A stretch of DNA of 64,000 nucleotides from an uncultured Lachnospiraceae bacterium (GCA_910585465.1 CAJUEW010000003.1:186001-250000); one strand, 5' to 3'; numbered from the stretch's first letter, positions 42,558-51,693 are shown. The notes: generated from the letters alone by a model not told the origin. Program-made: numbers and translations.

Positions 42558-43634
42558 ATGCTGAATTTTACGGTGGGCCCTGTACAGGCATTTGAAGAGG
42601 TAAAATATATAGGAGGACAGGATGTTCCCTACTTCAGAACCTCTGAGTTTTCAGAAATTCTTTTGGAAAACGAAAAACTAATCAAAGAATTTACATATGC
42701 CCCGAAAGAGGCAAGGTGCGTCTTTTTGTCAGGCTCCGGCACAGCTTCCATGGAAGCGGCAGTAGCCAACATTCTGACCCCCGGGGATCGGGCGCTTGTT
42801 ATAAACGGGGGAAGCTTTGGAGAAAGATTTGCCGAATTATGTAAAAGATACGAGATTCCCTGCACAGAAGTGAAGTGTGAATCCGGAAAGGCGCTGACCT
42901 ATGATCAGCTTAAGCCATTTGAAAACAAGTCGTATACGGCACTTTTAGTAAACCTTCATGAAACATCCACAGGCGTATTGTACGATTTATCCATGCTGAG
43001 CAGATTTTGCCGTAATAATGGTATTTTTTTCATTGTGGATGCCATCAGCGCTTTTCTGGCAGATGAGATAGATATGGAAAAAGAGGGCATAGATGTGCTG
43101 ATATCCAGCTCGCAGAAAGCGCTTGGATGTCCTCCGGGAATTTCTTTTCTGACACTAAGCAGGCAGGCCCTTGACCGAATAGAGAACAATCATTATAAGG
43201 GTCTGTATCTGAATCTGCAAAGCGCATTAACAAATATGGAACGCGGACAGACGCCGTATACTCCGGCAGTAGGAACCTTATTGCAGATGCATGCCCGTCT
43301 GCTGAAAATAAAGGAGCTGGGCGGGGTGAAAACAGAAATAGAACGGGTGCGGAGGCTGGCCGGGCATTTTCGTGAAAATATATGTAAGCTTCCGTTAGAT
43401 ATATACAGCGAAAACATGTCTAATGCGGTTACTGCCGTATCTACAAGAAAATGCTCTGCATATGAGATATTTATGATATTAAAAAATGAATATGGAATAT
43501 GGATATGCCCTAATGGGGGTGAGCTGGCTGAAAAAGTATTCCGTGTCGGACATATTGGCAATCTGACAATTACGGATCATAACAAACTGTTAGCCATACT
43601 GTACGAATTAGCTGAAAAAGAAATTCTGGTATAA
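42558..43634 (+). CDS. Class V PLP-dependent aminotransferase
   Basis: 358 residues. It starts LNFTVGPVQ, like 2-aminoethylphosphonate and alanine-glyoxylate transaminases, has FLSGSGTASMEAAVANIL and the Schiff-base lysine in SSSQKALGCPPG (~residue 195), and VGHIGNLT near the end. It starts 2 bp after the cytidylyltransferase-oxidoreductase. By context it probably aminates the ketone or aldehyde made there, giving an amino-alcohol for the cell-surface polymer. The exact substrate is unknown. Confidence 0.88.
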   Translation: MLNFTVGPVQAFEEVKYIGGQDVPYFRTSEFSEILLENEKLIKEFTYAPKEARCVFLSGSGTASMEAAVANILTPGDRALVINGGSFGERFAELCKRYEIPCTEVKCESGKALTYDQLKPFENKSYTALLVNLHETSTGVLYDLSMLSRFCRNNGIFFIVDAISAFLADEIDMEKEGIDVLISSSQKALGCPPGISFLTLSRQALDRIENNHYKGLYLNLQSALTNMERGQTPYTPAVGTLLQMHARLLKIKELGGVKTEIERVRRLAGHFRENICKLPLDIYSENMSNAVTAVSTRKCSAYEIFMILKNEYGIWICPNGGELAEKVFRVGHIGNLTITDHNKLLAILYELAEKEILV

Positions 43635-43657
43635 AAGAGTAAAAAGGAATATTTGCA

Positions 43658-44590
43658 GTGGAAGTAAAAGAACCATTAGAGGTCGATAGTGAAACATTAA
43701 GAAAAATTCAGCTTCTGGAGCTGAGTATTTTAAAAGATATTGATGATATCTGCCGGAAACATGGTCTGCACTATACTTTGTGCGGAGGCTCCATGCTTGG
43801 AGCAATCCGGCATGGGGGAATTATACCGTGGGATGACGATATAGACATTACCATGCTGCGGGATGATTATGACAGATTTTTTGAGATATGTAAGACAGAA
43901 CTGAATACAGATAAATATTTTGCCCAGACAATGGACACCGATCCAAATTATCGTCTGATGTATGGGCGGATATTATTAAAGGGAACAAAATTTGTGCGGG
44001 TCGGGCAGGAACATATGAAAGCGCTCAACGGCTTATTTGTGGATATCTTTCCCCGGGACGGCATATCGGATATTTTTTTAATCATGCAGTTACAAAGTAT
44101 TCTGGCAAAATTAATGCGGAAAATGCTGTATTCGCCTGTGGGGGTATTGAAATCAAAAAGCATATGGGGACGGTGGGGATTCCGGTTTTTCATGTGTTTT
44201 CCAAGAACAAGCGCGCTCCATATTTTTAAAATAATAAATTTTCTGAATTTTGGCAGAGAAACAAAACGGGTTGCGTGCTGGGGGCTTATGAGCAATGGTG
44301 AACGAAGAAAACTGGAGCTTGGGAAGAAAGCCTATAAAGAATACAGGAAGAAAATCCGCAGTCTGCCTTTGGAGGAGAGGAAGAAAAGAAAGGAAAGAAA
44401 TAAAGGAATATACAGAGAGTGGTTTTACCAGACGGAAGATCTTCCTTTTGAAGATATGAAAGCCATGGTGACATCAGCGTGGGATACCTGGCTTACATGG
44501 AATTATGATGCTTATATGAAATTGCCGCCTGTGGAAAAACGGAAAATGCATCAGACAGTTTCCCATATAGATCTTGGAGAGTATGTATGA
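43658..44590 (+). CDS. LicD-family phosphotransferase
   Basis: 310 residues from a GTG at 43658, with AAAAAGGA ~9 bp upstream. The LicD core is present: HYTLCGGSMLGAIRHGGIIPWDDDID (residues ~38-65), the nucleotidyltransferase-fold metal site, and GLFVDIFPRDG. LicD enzymes move phosphocholine or similar groups from CDP-carriers onto glycans. It follows the CDP-substrate genes directly. The C-terminal basic stretch (RSLPLEERKKRKERNK) is typical of many Clostridia members. Confidence 0.92.
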   Translation: MEVKEPLEVDSETLRKIQLLELSILKDIDDICRKHGLHYTLCGGSMLGAIRHGGIIPWDDDIDITMLRDDYDRFFEICKTELNTDKYFAQTMDTDPNYRLMYGRILLKGTKFVRVGQEHMKALNGLFVDIFPRDGISDIFLIMQLQSILAKLMRKMLYSPVGVLKSKSIWGRWGFRFFMCFPRTSALHIFKIINFLNFGRETKRVACWGLMSNGERRKLELGKKAYKEYRKKIRSLPLEERKKRKERNKGIYREWFYQTEDLPFEDMKAMVTSAWDTWLTWNYDAYMKLPPVEKRKMHQTVSHIDLGEYV

Positions 44591-44697
44591 TAAGGGAAGT
44601 TCAGCAAAAGGAGCTTCAGATAATGCAGAGACAGATACAGACAGCAGAAGAGAACTATAGAAAGGAACATTATCTGAAGAATATTTACAGCATATAA
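44587..44697 (+). CDS. Possible 36-residue small protein overlapping licD
   Basis: The ATG overlaps the licD stop (ATGA) and the ORF encodes a charged, Gln/Glu-rich helix-forming peptide (MIREVQQKELQIMQ...). It ends 16 bp before the next gene. The tight overlap suggests translational coupling. It could be a real small protein, a coupling device or chance. Confidence 0.35.
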   Translation: MIREVQQKELQIMQRQIQTAEENYRKEHYLKNIYSI

Positions 44698-44713
44698 GAT
44701 GAGGTGAAGGAAA

Positions 44714-46549
44714 TTGTATATTGACAATAAATATAGTTACTGTCTTGACAGATTGGATGCTTTTTTCTCAAAAAAGGAATATAAAAATGGATATATCGTT
44801 ATTTTTGGAATGAACGAATCTGCAAAAATAGAAATTGCTTATTTTCATGACAGAGGAATTAAAATCGGAGCGATAGTTGATAACAGCGCCGAAAAGCAAG
44901 GAAAGTCCTTTTGCGGTGAAATTGTAAAGAATCCGGGAGAGGTGATGTGCGATCTGCCGGAGAATGCAGTAATAACTGTTTCGTCAAAATATAACAAGGA
45001 TTCCATTACAAAAGATATCATTCATTATGGCTGTCAATATACAGATAAGATATTGTATCTGGATTTATTTGATTATATTGGCGCCTCCCCGCGGCTGACT
45101 GATAAAAGCAATCTGACCAGAGCTTATCTGCATGATATCCAAACTGAAAATTTTAATATGTTATCATGGCTTTATGATTTGTGTCGGGACAATCATCTCA
45201 GATGCTTTTTGAGTTATGGTACACTTTTGGGGGCGGTCAGACATCATGGATTTATCCCCTGGGATGATGATGTTGATGTTTCTATGCCATTTCCGGATTA
45301 TATGAAGCTTCACAAAATTATGGAAAAGCAGAACAAGTATTATTTTGAAAGTATGTTTATGGAAGCTTCGGAAGGCGCGGCAATCAGTACAATCGCGAAA
45401 ATCAAGTCAAAAAGGATAATTGTGGAAGGCTGTAATTTTCCTATAAAATATGAAGATTATTTAGCTGTAGATATTTGGCCCCTTGGCGGCTATCCTGACA
45501 GTGATGAGGAATCGGTGGAATATTATCTTGAACTGCAGAATCTGGCAGATGAGTGGAAAGAAAAAGTTGTAATTCCCTATGGCACAAAACAATTTAAGAA
45601 AAAAACATATAGAGAGTTGGCGGAAAAAATGTTCCATGCCATGGGAAGGTATGATTATGAAACCAGCAATTATGTTGGGGAAGTTTACTGTGGTTATTTG
45701 GATCATATAAGAAAAGATGTTTTGCGGCGGGGCATAAAAAAGTACAACTATGAAAAATCAGTCACTGTTTTATTTGAAAAGAAAGAAATGGAAATCCCCC
45801 AAGGCTATGACGAAATCCTTCAAACGAAATACGGTGCATATATGACACCGCCTGCTGACGGCTTCAGAAGGACACATGGATATTCTAAATCTGCTTATTT
45901 GATAAAGGATGATAATTATTATGACAGAGATACATTATATTGGAATAAATTTTATCAGGATGTGTCCGGTTTGAACGAGCCGTCTCTTTTTGCGCAGATG
46001 TGTATTAAATATATGAATCCGGGAGAATCCATTGTGGAGCTGGGATGCGGAAATGGGCGGGATAGTATTTATTTTTATAATCAAAGGTTAGATGTAACAG
46101 CTATAGATGCTTCCTGGACGGCAATTAATTCTCTTGAAATGTATAGAGATCATGCTCATATGAATTGTGTCTGCGCTGATTTTGTGAGCTGGATGGATCG
46201 ATGCAAAGAAAATTTTAATCACTGCTACAGCCGTTTTACACTCCATGCAATTAATGAAATTCAGGAAGAGATTTTGCTGTATAAGGTTCATCATGCTTTA
46301 AAGAAAAAAGGATTTTTTTATATTGAGGCCCGAAGTACAGAGGATGAATTATACGGACTGGGGCAATGTGTCGGAAGAAATGCCTTCAGGTATAACGGTC
46401 ACTTCCGCAGATTCATTGATATGGATGAATTAAAAGACAAGCTTTTGAAAATGGGATTTGAAATTGTTTATTCAGCAAAAGAGAGGGGATTTGCTCCCCT
46501 TGGGAACAGCAATCCGCCAATCATAAGAATAATCAGTATGAAAAAGTGA
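44714..46549 (+). CDS. Three-domain LicD protein with C-terminal SAM methyltransferase
   Basis: 611 residues from a TTG at 44714; GAGGTGAAGG lies ~5 bp upstream and no better start is near. Residues ~20-120 are a nucleotide-binding-like fold (YIVIFGMNESAKIEIAYFHD, then GAIVDNSAEKQG). Residues ~150-400 are LicD (CFLSYGTLLGAVRHHGFIPWDDDVDV). Residues ~425-611 are a class I methyltransferase (SIVELGCGNGRDSIYF). It probably transfers and methylates a decoration of the surface polymer. Its first domain resembles that at the end of the glycosyltransferase at 959. Confidence 0.88.
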   Translation: MYIDNKYSYCLDRLDAFFSKKEYKNGYIVIFGMNESAKIEIAYFHDRGIKIGAIVDNSAEKQGKSFCGEIVKNPGEVMCDLPENAVITVSSKYNKDSITKDIIHYGCQYTDKILYLDLFDYIGASPRLTDKSNLTRAYLHDIQTENFNMLSWLYDLCRDNHLRCFLSYGTLLGAVRHHGFIPWDDDVDVSMPFPDYMKLHKIMEKQNKYYFESMFMEASEGAAISTIAKIKSKRIIVEGCNFPIKYEDYLAVDIWPLGGYPDSDEESVEYYLELQNLADEWKEKVVIPYGTKQFKKKTYRELAEKMFHAMGRYDYETSNYVGEVYCGYLDHIRKDVLRRGIKKYNYEKSVTVLFEKKEMEIPQGYDEILQTKYGAYMTPPADGFRRTHGYSKSAYLIKDDNYYDRDTLYWNKFYQDVSGLNEPSLFAQMCIKYMNPGESIVELGCGNGRDSIYFYNQRLDVTAIDASWTAINSLEMYRDHAHMNCVCADFVSWMDRCKENFNHCYSRFTLHAINEIQEEILLYKVHHALKKKGFFYIEARSTEDELYGLGQCVGRNAFRYNGHFRRFIDMDELKDKLLKMGFEIVYSAKERGFAPLGNSNPPIIRIISMKK

Positions 46550-46631
46550 ATGTGATATGATGGCGGCAAAAGTGCGCTGATATTTTAAAATGTGTCAGTA
46601 CGCTCAGAAAACGGGCTAAAGGATCATAGAT

Positions 46632-47468
46632 ATGGAAAAATTTTTATATACAGATGCGAATTTAAGACGGCTTCAAATGGTCGAACTGGAAATGCTGGCA
46701 GAAGTAGATCGAATATGCCGCCGGAACAATATTACATACATTATAGACGCCGGCACATTACTTGGCGCAGTGAGGCACGGAGGCTTTATTCCCTGGGACG
46801 ATGATATTGATATCCGTATGTACCGGACAGAATATGACAGGTTCTGCGAAATATGCCGACAGGAGCTTGATGGAAAATTTTTTCTGCAGACATACAAAAC
46901 CGATTCGGAGTATCTCTGGGGATATGCAAGGATTTTAAGAAACGGCACGAAATATCTGCGGAAGGATCATGAAGCTATAAGATCAAGAAACGGGATTTTT
47001 ATAGATATATTTCCAAACGATAATCTTCCTGATGACAGAATAGGAAAAAGCTGCTGCACCGCCGTATCATGGATTTGCAGAAAGCTGCTGTATTCCGGAG
47101 TCGGGAAGGATTACGCGCCGTCTTTTATACGCCGTGCAGGCTTCCATTTTTTAAATCTGTTTCCTAAAAAAACAGGACATTATGGGATAGAGTATCTTAT
47201 TAAAAAATATAAGAACAGGAATACCGGGCTGGTGCGCTGCTTTGGCTGGGGGTCAGAGGAAGAAACCAGGGGATTCCAAAAAAAATGGATGTTGGAAACA
47301 ACGGATATACAATTTGAGGGTGTCACCGTCATGGCTCCTGTGGATACATACGGATTTTTAGTGCATTCTTTTGGAGAGGATTTTATGACCCCTCCGCCGG
47401 AGGATGAGAGAATGCCCCGCCATGTGGCGTCAGAGATTAAATTTCCGGAGGAAAATCATGAGAAATAA
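46632..47468 (+). CDS. LicD-family phosphotransferase, second copy
   Basis: 278 residues. It contains TYIIDAGTLLGAVRHGGFIPWDDDIDIRMY (residues ~35-65), GYARILRNGTKYL and GIFIDIFPND. Compared with the LicD at 43658 it lacks the C-terminal basic extension. It overlaps the following gene by 11 bp. Together with the other two LicD domains in the cluster it suggests several different decorations or sites. Confidence 0.92.
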   Translation: MEKFLYTDANLRRLQMVELEMLAEVDRICRRNNITYIIDAGTLLGAVRHGGFIPWDDDIDIRMYRTEYDRFCEICRQELDGKFFLQTYKTDSEYLWGYARILRNGTKYLRKDHEAIRSRNGIFIDIFPNDNLPDDRIGKSCCTAVSWICRKLLYSGVGKDYAPSFIRRAGFHFLNLFPKKTGHYGIEYLIKKYKNRNTGLVRCFGWGSEEETRGFQKKWMLETTDIQFEGVTVMAPVDTYGFLVHSFGEDFMTPPPEDERMPRHVASEIKFPEENHEK

Positions 47469-48621
47469 AATTGCCGTATTCGATTGCTGCCGTCAGGGAG
47501 ATAAAATCTGGTTTTCTAACCTTTCCTTTAACAGTCTGATGCAGATGGATTTAAATACTGCCGGGATAAACGTTGCAGGAAAATTTCCGGGTTATGGAAT
47601 AGAGGAAAGAAATCTGCACAGACGTGTATTTTTATACAAGAACAGGCTGTATTTTATTCCATGGCACGGAAAAACGGTTGATATTTATCATATATCGGAA
47701 AATAATATGGAAACCATTAAAATGCCTCCTATAAAAACTTATATAATAGATGCAGTAAAGTTAGATAAAGAGATCTGGATGTTTCCGGCCTCCACAGAAG
47801 ATCCGATGTATGTTTTCAATTTAGATGACAGAAGCGTTACACCACATACATGGATATTTGATCAGATAAACAAAGGCGCCGCGGATACGAATATGTTACT
47901 GTCTGTTTCTTCTGTCACATATCGTGATAACCTGATATGGATAGGGAGCTACAACAAAAATTTACTGTATCAGATTGATGCTGAAAAAAGAACCGTACAG
48001 GAGATACAGCTATCTTCTGATTTTCATATAAAAAGTTTAGATATAAGAGACGATACATTATGGCTTACCGACGCGCAATATCCTAAATTGGATTTGATGA
48101 AAAACGGTAAAACATATGAATATTATGCTGAAACAACGGTACATCAGGACAGCTTCAGCCGGGTAATAGAAAATGAAAAATACAGAATTGTACTGCCTCA
48201 TTATGCATCCTATATTTTATTTTCTGATATAAATGAAAAACAAACACATAAAATTTTGATTCCGGACTGGGCTTGCCGATGCCGGATGGGTGCTCTTTTG
48301 TTTGCGGCAGAGTTTGTGGAAAATATTTGTATGTTCCTGCCATTTTCGCTGGACTGTATTTTATGTTTTGATATGGAAGAAAAAAAATGGAGTAAAAAGG
48401 ACTATTCTATTCAGAATCTTTCAGATACTGAGATACAGGAAACACTTAAACTGAATATAGAACAGCAAAAATGTACAGGCGAAATGGGCGAAGGTATCGG
48501 ATGGGAAGATACATTGCCTCTTTTCATGGAAAAGGTACAAAAGCAGTCAGGCGCGCGGGCTAAAAGGGATTACACAAATGTAGGAGACAGAATTTTTAAA
48601 AATGCTTCAGAAACCTGGTAA
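47458..48621 (+). CDS. Beta-propeller-like protein of unknown function
   Basis: 387 residues from the ATG at 47458, which follows CGGAGG; the open frame extends upstream into the licD frame without a ribosome site. It has repeated strand-rich units with tryptophans: GDKIWFSNLSFNSLMQMDL, KLDKEIWMFPAST, DNLIWIGSYNKNLLYQID, RDDTLWLTDAQYPKLDL. This matches a six- to seven-bladed propeller. There is no signal peptide. It may organise or regulate the glycan enzymes, but I do not recognise the family. Confidence 0.65.
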   Translation: MRNKIAVFDCCRQGDKIWFSNLSFNSLMQMDLNTAGINVAGKFPGYGIEERNLHRRVFLYKNRLYFIPWHGKTVDIYHISENNMETIKMPPIKTYIIDAVKLDKEIWMFPASTEDPMYVFNLDDRSVTPHTWIFDQINKGAADTNMLLSVSSVTYRDNLIWIGSYNKNLLYQIDAEKRTVQEIQLSSDFHIKSLDIRDDTLWLTDAQYPKLDLMKNGKTYEYYAETTVHQDSFSRVIENEKYRIVLPHYASYILFSDINEKQTHKILIPDWACRCRMGALLFAAEFVENICMFLPFSLDCILCFDMEEKKWSKKDYSIQNLSDTEIQETLKLNIEQQKCTGEMGEGIGWEDTLPLFMEKVQKQSGARAKRDYTNVGDRIFKNASETW

Positions 48622-48672
48622 CATGGTTTTAAAAGTTTTCCGTTCTGTTATGTGCTTTCCGTAAGAAAAAGA

Positions 48673-48701
48673 TTTACATTAGATTACAATTTTAATATAA
48701 T
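48673..48701 (+). promoter_or_regulatory. Promoter of the FtsA-like gene
   Basis: TTTACA (48673-48678) and TATAAT (48696-48701) with exactly 17 bp between them, about 70 bp ahead of the start codon. A near-consensus sigma-A promoter. Confidence 0.8.
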
Positions 48702-48772
48702 AATACCGAATGATGATAAAATCGTGAGCGCAGTCAGGAAACGGAACGCTCAGATTACGCAGGAGGGTGAGC

Positions 48773-50830
48773 ATGGCTAAAGGACGGGTCAAGAAGGCGC
48801 AGATGCAGGCAGATCATATGGTATTTGCCCTGGATATCGGAACGAGAAGCCTTATCGGAATGGTAGGTGTTATAGAAGAGGATAAAGTAAAAATTATTGC
48901 CATCGAGAAAGAGGAACATTCAGAGAGGGCAATGATAGACGGACAGATTGAAGATATAGAAAAGGTGGCGGCACTGGCTGAAAAGGTTAAAAAAAGGCTG
49001 GAAAGCAAGGTTCAATGCGAGCTGAGCCACGTCTGTGTCGCTGCGGCAGGACGTGCCCTGAGAACCAAGCGCGCAGATTTTGAACTGGAGCTGCCTGGTA
49101 CGCAGCTGATTGATGATGAGATCATCAGCCGTCTGGAGGCCGGGGCCATCAGCAAAGCAGAGGAAGCCTTTGACGCTGAAAATGCCGCGGAGGGTGTTGC
49201 GCGCCGCTTTTATCTGGTAGGGTATACGGTATGCCAGTATTATCTGGATCAGTATATGATATCCAGTCTGAAGGATCACCGGGGACAACAGCTCAAGGTA
49301 GATTTGATTGCCACATTCCTTCCCAGCGAGGTGGTGGAAAGCCTGTATACGACCATGCATAAAATAGGTCTGGAGGTAGCCAGCATTACCCTGGAGCCGA
49401 TTGCGGCAATCAATGCGGCTATTCCTGAAAATCTGAGACTTTTGAACCTGGTTATGGTGGATATCGGTGCCGGAACCTCAGATATTGCTGCCTGTACGGA
49501 CGGAAGCGTGACAGGCTATACGATGGCCACAGTGGCGGGAGATGAGATCACGGAGACGATTATGAAAGAGTATCTGGTGGATTTTGCAACCGCGGAGGCT
49601 ATGAAGGCGCAGGCAGAGCAGGAAGAAAAAATTACTTTTACGGATATTCTGGGCTTTGAAAGGGAGATTTCCCGGGAGGAGGTTTTCCAGTGCATCCAGA
49701 GCACATCGGATCTTTTGTGCAAAGAAATTGCAGATAAGATTCTGGAAGTTAACGGAGGTCCGCCATCGGCTCTGTTCCTGGCCGGCGGCGGCAGCAAGCT
49801 GGTGGGCCTGAAGGATAAGATTACGAAGGTGCTTCAGATGGATGCAAACCGTGTGGCCATTGCGGGAAATAATTTTAAGGCAAGCGCATTTTCCGAGGAG
49901 TATGATTTAAACAATCCGGAATATGCCACTCCGCTGGGAATCACCATCTCTTCGGGGCTGAATCTGATCAATGACAGCTTCCGGGTAATTTTAAACGATA
50001 ATCCGGCAAAGCTGTTCCGAAGCGGCAGTTTTACGGCTTTGAACCTTCTGATGATGAACGGATACAGCTTTCAGGATATTCTGGGGCGTTCAGGTCTCAG
50101 CCTCACCGTAATGGTAAATGGAAAGCGGAAGGTGTTTTATGGTACTGCAGCCCAGCCGGCTTCTCTTTTTATCAATAAAAAAGAAGGAAAGCTTTCGGAT
50201 GTTATCCATGCCGGGGATTGTATTGATTTTGTTCCTGCCGTTTCGGGTGTTTCCGCAAAGGCATGTCTGGGGGATATTGAGGGTGCTTTGTCCTGCCTGG
50301 ATATTACCCTGAACGGAGCGCATGTATCTTTAAAAACTCCTCTGAAAAACGGAGATATTATTTTAATGAAGCTTCCGGAGAAAAAGCCTTTAGAGGAAGA
50401 GGAAATTTCTGCGTCAGAGGAGACAGAGGACGGGGCTTTTGCGCCGGAGGAAGATTCCGCGGAAGCGGTTTCTGCGTCAGAGGAGGAAGCGGAAGCGGAG
50501 GAAATCATTCCTGTAAAAACAGAAGCCCCGGCAGAAGAGACGGCAGCGGAAAAGAGGGAGCCGGTAAAAGAGTCGCCCGGTCCGGAGCCGGAAGCAAAGG
50601 CGGCTCCTGCAGAAAAGAGTATTCTTTTTTATTTAAACGATTTTCCTCTCCGCCTGCCCCGTAAGGAAAGCGGAGAGCCGTATTACCTGATGGATATGAT
50701 CGAATATTCCGGAGTGGATCTGAAGCAGCCCAAGGGAGAGATTAAGCTTACTGTGAACGGAGCTTCGGGAATGTTTCAGCAGGCGCTGCGGGAAGGGGAC
50801 ATTATATGTATTGAGGAAGAAAGGCTGTAG
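48773..50830 (+). CDS. FtsA/PilM-like actin-fold ATPase with long C-terminal extension
   Basis: 685 residues from the ATG at 48773, six bp after AGGAGG; a GTG at 48767 is too close to it. Actin-fold motifs are present: FALDIGTRSLIGMVG (residues ~17-32), LVMVDIGAGTSDIA (~225) and LFLAGGGSKLVGLKDK. FtsA is usually ~420 residues; here a further ~260 follow. They comprise two beta-rich modules separated by an acidic, Glu/Ala/Pro-rich linker (about 540-620). There is no obvious FtsA C-terminal amphipathic helix. It may be a divisome- or envelope-linked scaffold. It is a single-gene unit with its own promoter and terminator. Confidence 0.82.
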   Translation: MAKGRVKKAQMQADHMVFALDIGTRSLIGMVGVIEEDKVKIIAIEKEEHSERAMIDGQIEDIEKVAALAEKVKKRLESKVQCELSHVCVAAAGRALRTKRADFELELPGTQLIDDEIISRLEAGAISKAEEAFDAENAAEGVARRFYLVGYTVCQYYLDQYMISSLKDHRGQQLKVDLIATFLPSEVVESLYTTMHKIGLEVASITLEPIAAINAAIPENLRLLNLVMVDIGAGTSDIAACTDGSVTGYTMATVAGDEITETIMKEYLVDFATAEAMKAQAEQEEKITFTDILGFEREISREEVFQCIQSTSDLLCKEIADKILEVNGGPPSALFLAGGGSKLVGLKDKITKVLQMDANRVAIAGNNFKASAFSEEYDLNNPEYATPLGITISSGLNLINDSFRVILNDNPAKLFRSGSFTALNLLMMNGYSFQDILGRSGLSLTVMVNGKRKVFYGTAAQPASLFINKKEGKLSDVIHAGDCIDFVPAVSGVSAKACLGDIEGALSCLDITLNGAHVSLKTPLKNGDIILMKLPEKKPLEEEEISASEETEDGAFAPEEDSAEAVSASEEEAEAEEIIPVKTEAPAEETAAEKREPVKESPGPEPEAKAAPAEKSILFYLNDFPLRLPRKESGEPYYLMDMIEYSGVDLKQPKGEIKLTVNGASGMFQQALREGDIICIEEERL

Positions 50831-50842
50831 AAGAAGAGTTAT

Positions 50843-50898
50843 CCTGAAGAGGACGCCGCAAAATCATTAAAATGAATGATCCAGCGGCGCCCTCTTAT
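50843..50898. terminator. Terminator after the FtsA-like gene
   Basis: GAGGACGCCGC pairs with GCGGCGCCCTC around a loop that itself contains a small ATCATT/AATGAT stem, followed by TTATTT. It lies between convergent genes and may serve folT too. Confidence 0.75.
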
Positions 50899-50924
50899 TT
50901 GCGGGAGTTTTTATCAGCTTAGAA

Positions 50925-51479
50925 TTATCTTTGGGCAGGCAATGCTGTATGCATAATCCTCTGGAATGCTTCCAGAAATACATAGATAATAACAATATTG
51001 ACAAAGAAGTTCAGTGTACATTTAATCAGCCTGCTTGTAAACAGAACCTGAACAGGAGTTCCGTACATAAGATACAGCCAGGTGGAGGTCAGGGTGATGC
51101 TGACCAGATATTCTACAAACGCACAGCCCACAGCGCGGATTTTGTTCACTCTTGCCTTATAGAGAATCAGTCCGCACAGGAAGCCCACCAGTGCATAGCT
51201 GAAAGAGAATCCCGGAAAATAAGGGAATCCCCGTACCAGGCAGTTCAGCATATCGCCTAAGAGTCCCACCGCAAAGCCCATGACCGGCCCTCCGGCCATG
51301 CTTCCTCCGATAAACGCGAGAAAGCCGATACGGATTTCCAGTGTATTGGAAATGGCGATGTTACAAAAGGATAATACAACATACAGCGCAATGAAAAACC
51401 CACACAGACACAGATTCTGTACTTTGCGCAGGTTTGCGAGCTGGCCTTTAAAATCCAGCGCTTCTTTTGAAATCTGCAT
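50925..51479 (-). CDS. folT: Folate ECF transporter S component
   Basis: 184 residues, six membrane helices, starting MQISKEALDF behind GGAGGTG. It shows S-component features: LCGFFIALYVVLSFCNIAI, then EIRIGFLAFIGGSMAGGPVMGFAVGLLGDMLNC. The folate assignment rests on sequence resemblance to FolT and on the THF riboswitch in its leader. It captures folate and passes it to the shared EcfA/A'/T module, which is not in this window. Confidence 0.88.
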   Translation of the reverse strand: MQISKEALDFKGQLANLRKVQNLCLCGFFIALYVVLSFCNIAISNTLEIRIGFLAFIGGSMAGGPVMGFAVGLLGDMLNCLVRGFPYFPGFSFSYALVGFLCGLILYKARVNKIRAVGCAFVEYLVSITLTSTWLYLMYGTPVQVLFTSRLIKCTLNFFVNIVIIYVFLEAFQRIMHTALPAQR

Positions 51480-51596
51480 AAAAAATACACCTCCATAGAT
51501 GAAATGCAGGATGAGAGGACGTATCCTCTACTGAAATGATAAGTGACAAAACATAAATAATATCTTTCAGGCACCACATCTGAGATGTACTCATAT

Positions 51597-51693
51597 GTAG
51601 CAACGGGTGCGAATCAGACACCGTAAGCCTTTTGGGCTTTTCGTCCCGTGACAACTCCCCATCCACGGACACTTAACGCGTAAGATTCTACTT
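51597..51693 (-). promoter_or_regulatory. Tetrahydrofolate (THF) riboswitch of folT
   Basis: On the minus strand the leader reads GTAGAATCTTACGCGTTAAGTG, then GTGGATGGGGAGTTGTCAC with ACGGGACGAAAAG, and closes with GATTCGCACCCGTTGCTAC. This matches the THF-aptamer blocks GUAGAUGAUUCGCGUUAAGUG and GGAUGGGAUGUCGUC. High THF should reduce folate uptake. Confidence 0.9.

Noticed and set aside
50400..50640. Tandem DNA repeat in the FtsA-like gene
   Set aside because: The region is a low-complexity acidic linker with biased codons, not an ordered repeat unit.
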